Position numbers and translations under genes: made by a program
Assembly: GCF_025398195.1 (NCBI RefSeq)
Contig: NZ_JAODNV010000010.1
Location: 147,585 to 211,584, forward strand
Direction: 5' to 3'
Source of the DNA: Chelativorans petroleitrophicus
GTDB lineage: Bacteria; Pseudomonadota; Alphaproteobacteria; Rhizobiales; Rhizobiaceae
DNA: 64,000 nt
Notes under the pieces: generated by a model
What the model saw: the letters and a program-made list of their open reading frames with translations, nothing else
Told to the model about the DNA's origin: nothing
The model's database searches: none
Shown here: piece by piece, positions 63,673 to 64,000 of the stretch
How positions within the stretch are numbered: position 1 is the first letter of the stretch
Layout: the number at the start of each line of letters is the position of its first letter

Positions 63673-64000
63673 TATCGTCTCCCCGTTTGAGGGGGACTAT
63701 GACAGACAGCGTTTTACTCCTGGCAAAAACCGACAGTATAAATAAGATCAATATTGAAACGACTTGAAAATATTTATGTATATATTCGTTAATATGAGTG
63801 AAGGGAAATATTAAGTATAACGAATGGGAAAGGGCGAATGGCCAGCGGAATTTGATGCCGAAAACAGTCTGATAACAGAGGTGCGGGAAGGCGCCTGCGG
63901 CTACCGGTGAGTTCGGATTGTTGGATGATGTCCCGGGGCGTGGTGTAGCAGGATAGCGGCGGTCACCAGTGTTTTTCCGGTAGGGTCGGGTTGTTCAAGC
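63673..64000. other. AT-rich tail of the window with no called gene
   Basis: From about 63720 to 63830 the DNA is far richer in A and T than the rest, and likely holds the promoter of the leftward peptidase gene. A 28-codon frame begins at an ATG at 63823 (MGKGEWPAEFDAENS) and is too short to support. Nothing else is recognised up to the window end. Confidence 0.5.

Noticed and set aside
1..64000. tRNA or rRNA genes
   Set aside because: No T-loop or acceptor-stem pattern of a tRNA and no rRNA sequence were recognised on reading; a dedicated search was not possible.

Overview
The window is 64 kb of GC-rich DNA that reads like the chromosome of an alphaproteobacterium of the order Rhizobiales, probably Phyllobacteriaceae-like (Mesorhizobium, Nitratireductor or Chelativorans type). 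The evidence is gene content and order: a PopZ-type polar organiser between tolC and valS, an ExoR periplasmic regulator, ExoD, twin cold-shock-domain proteins, and the block argS, SPOR protein, nagZ, scpAB, tatABC, serS, surE, pcm, nlpD. The genus is an inference. No rRNA, tRNA, CRISPR array, prophage or intact insertion sequence was recognised.

Region 1 (1-30 kb) is mostly housekeeping. It runs from a truncated tolC through popZ, valS, a FadL-type porin, a TerC protein, exoR, xthA, a polysaccharide deacetylase, small envelope genes, an AI-2E-type transporter, erpA and dgt. The conserved argS to nlpD block follows. It covers cell-wall recycling (nagZ), chromosome condensation (scpAB), Tat export, seryl-tRNA synthesis, and the surE-pcm-nlpD trio also known from enterobacteria. 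An orphan iron/thiamine-type ABC ATPase sits inside it.

Region 2 (30-34.8 kb) is accessory: a cold-shock gene, a GlxA/GbdR-type AraC regulator, DUF1127 and other very small genes, a LysR regulator, a stand-alone LigD polymerase domain, and a frameshifted low-GC gene whose product carries three PPPY motifs.

Region 3 (34.9-56.8 kb) is the most interesting part: a corrinoid-dependent methyl-transfer cluster in what should be an aerobe. It has two non-pyrrolysine MttB-superfamily methyltransferases, one cognate corrinoid protein, a RACo-type reductive activator, a pterin-binding methyltransferase, MetV and MetF, a DUF1638 protein, a betaine/homocysteine-type methyltransferase and a dimethylglycine-dehydrogenase-like flavoprotein. 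Together they suggest demethylation of glycine betaine or another quaternary amine. Methyl groups would go to tetrahydrofolate (MttB, corrinoid protein, pterin methyltransferase, MetVF) or to homocysteine, and the dimethylglycine product would be oxidised further. A shared 20-22 bp palindrome lies upstream of the pterin methyltransferase and of the homocysteine methyltransferase and probably couples both to methionine or SAM status. Interleaved are ExoD, DUF4893, an entericidin-like lipoprotein, a three-gene secreted pilin-like cassette, a LysE exporter, an XRE regulator, a desaturase plus PhnD-like pair, and a DUF559 nuclease gene with REP-like hairpins.

Region 4 (56.9-64 kb) returns to general metabolism: pncB, a small secreted Cys-rich protein, gloA, a twin cold-shock protein, a DUF192 protein, an alpha/beta hydrolase, cysE, a DUF3126 protein and a transglutaminase-like cysteine peptidase. 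It ends in an AT-rich stretch without a convincing gene.
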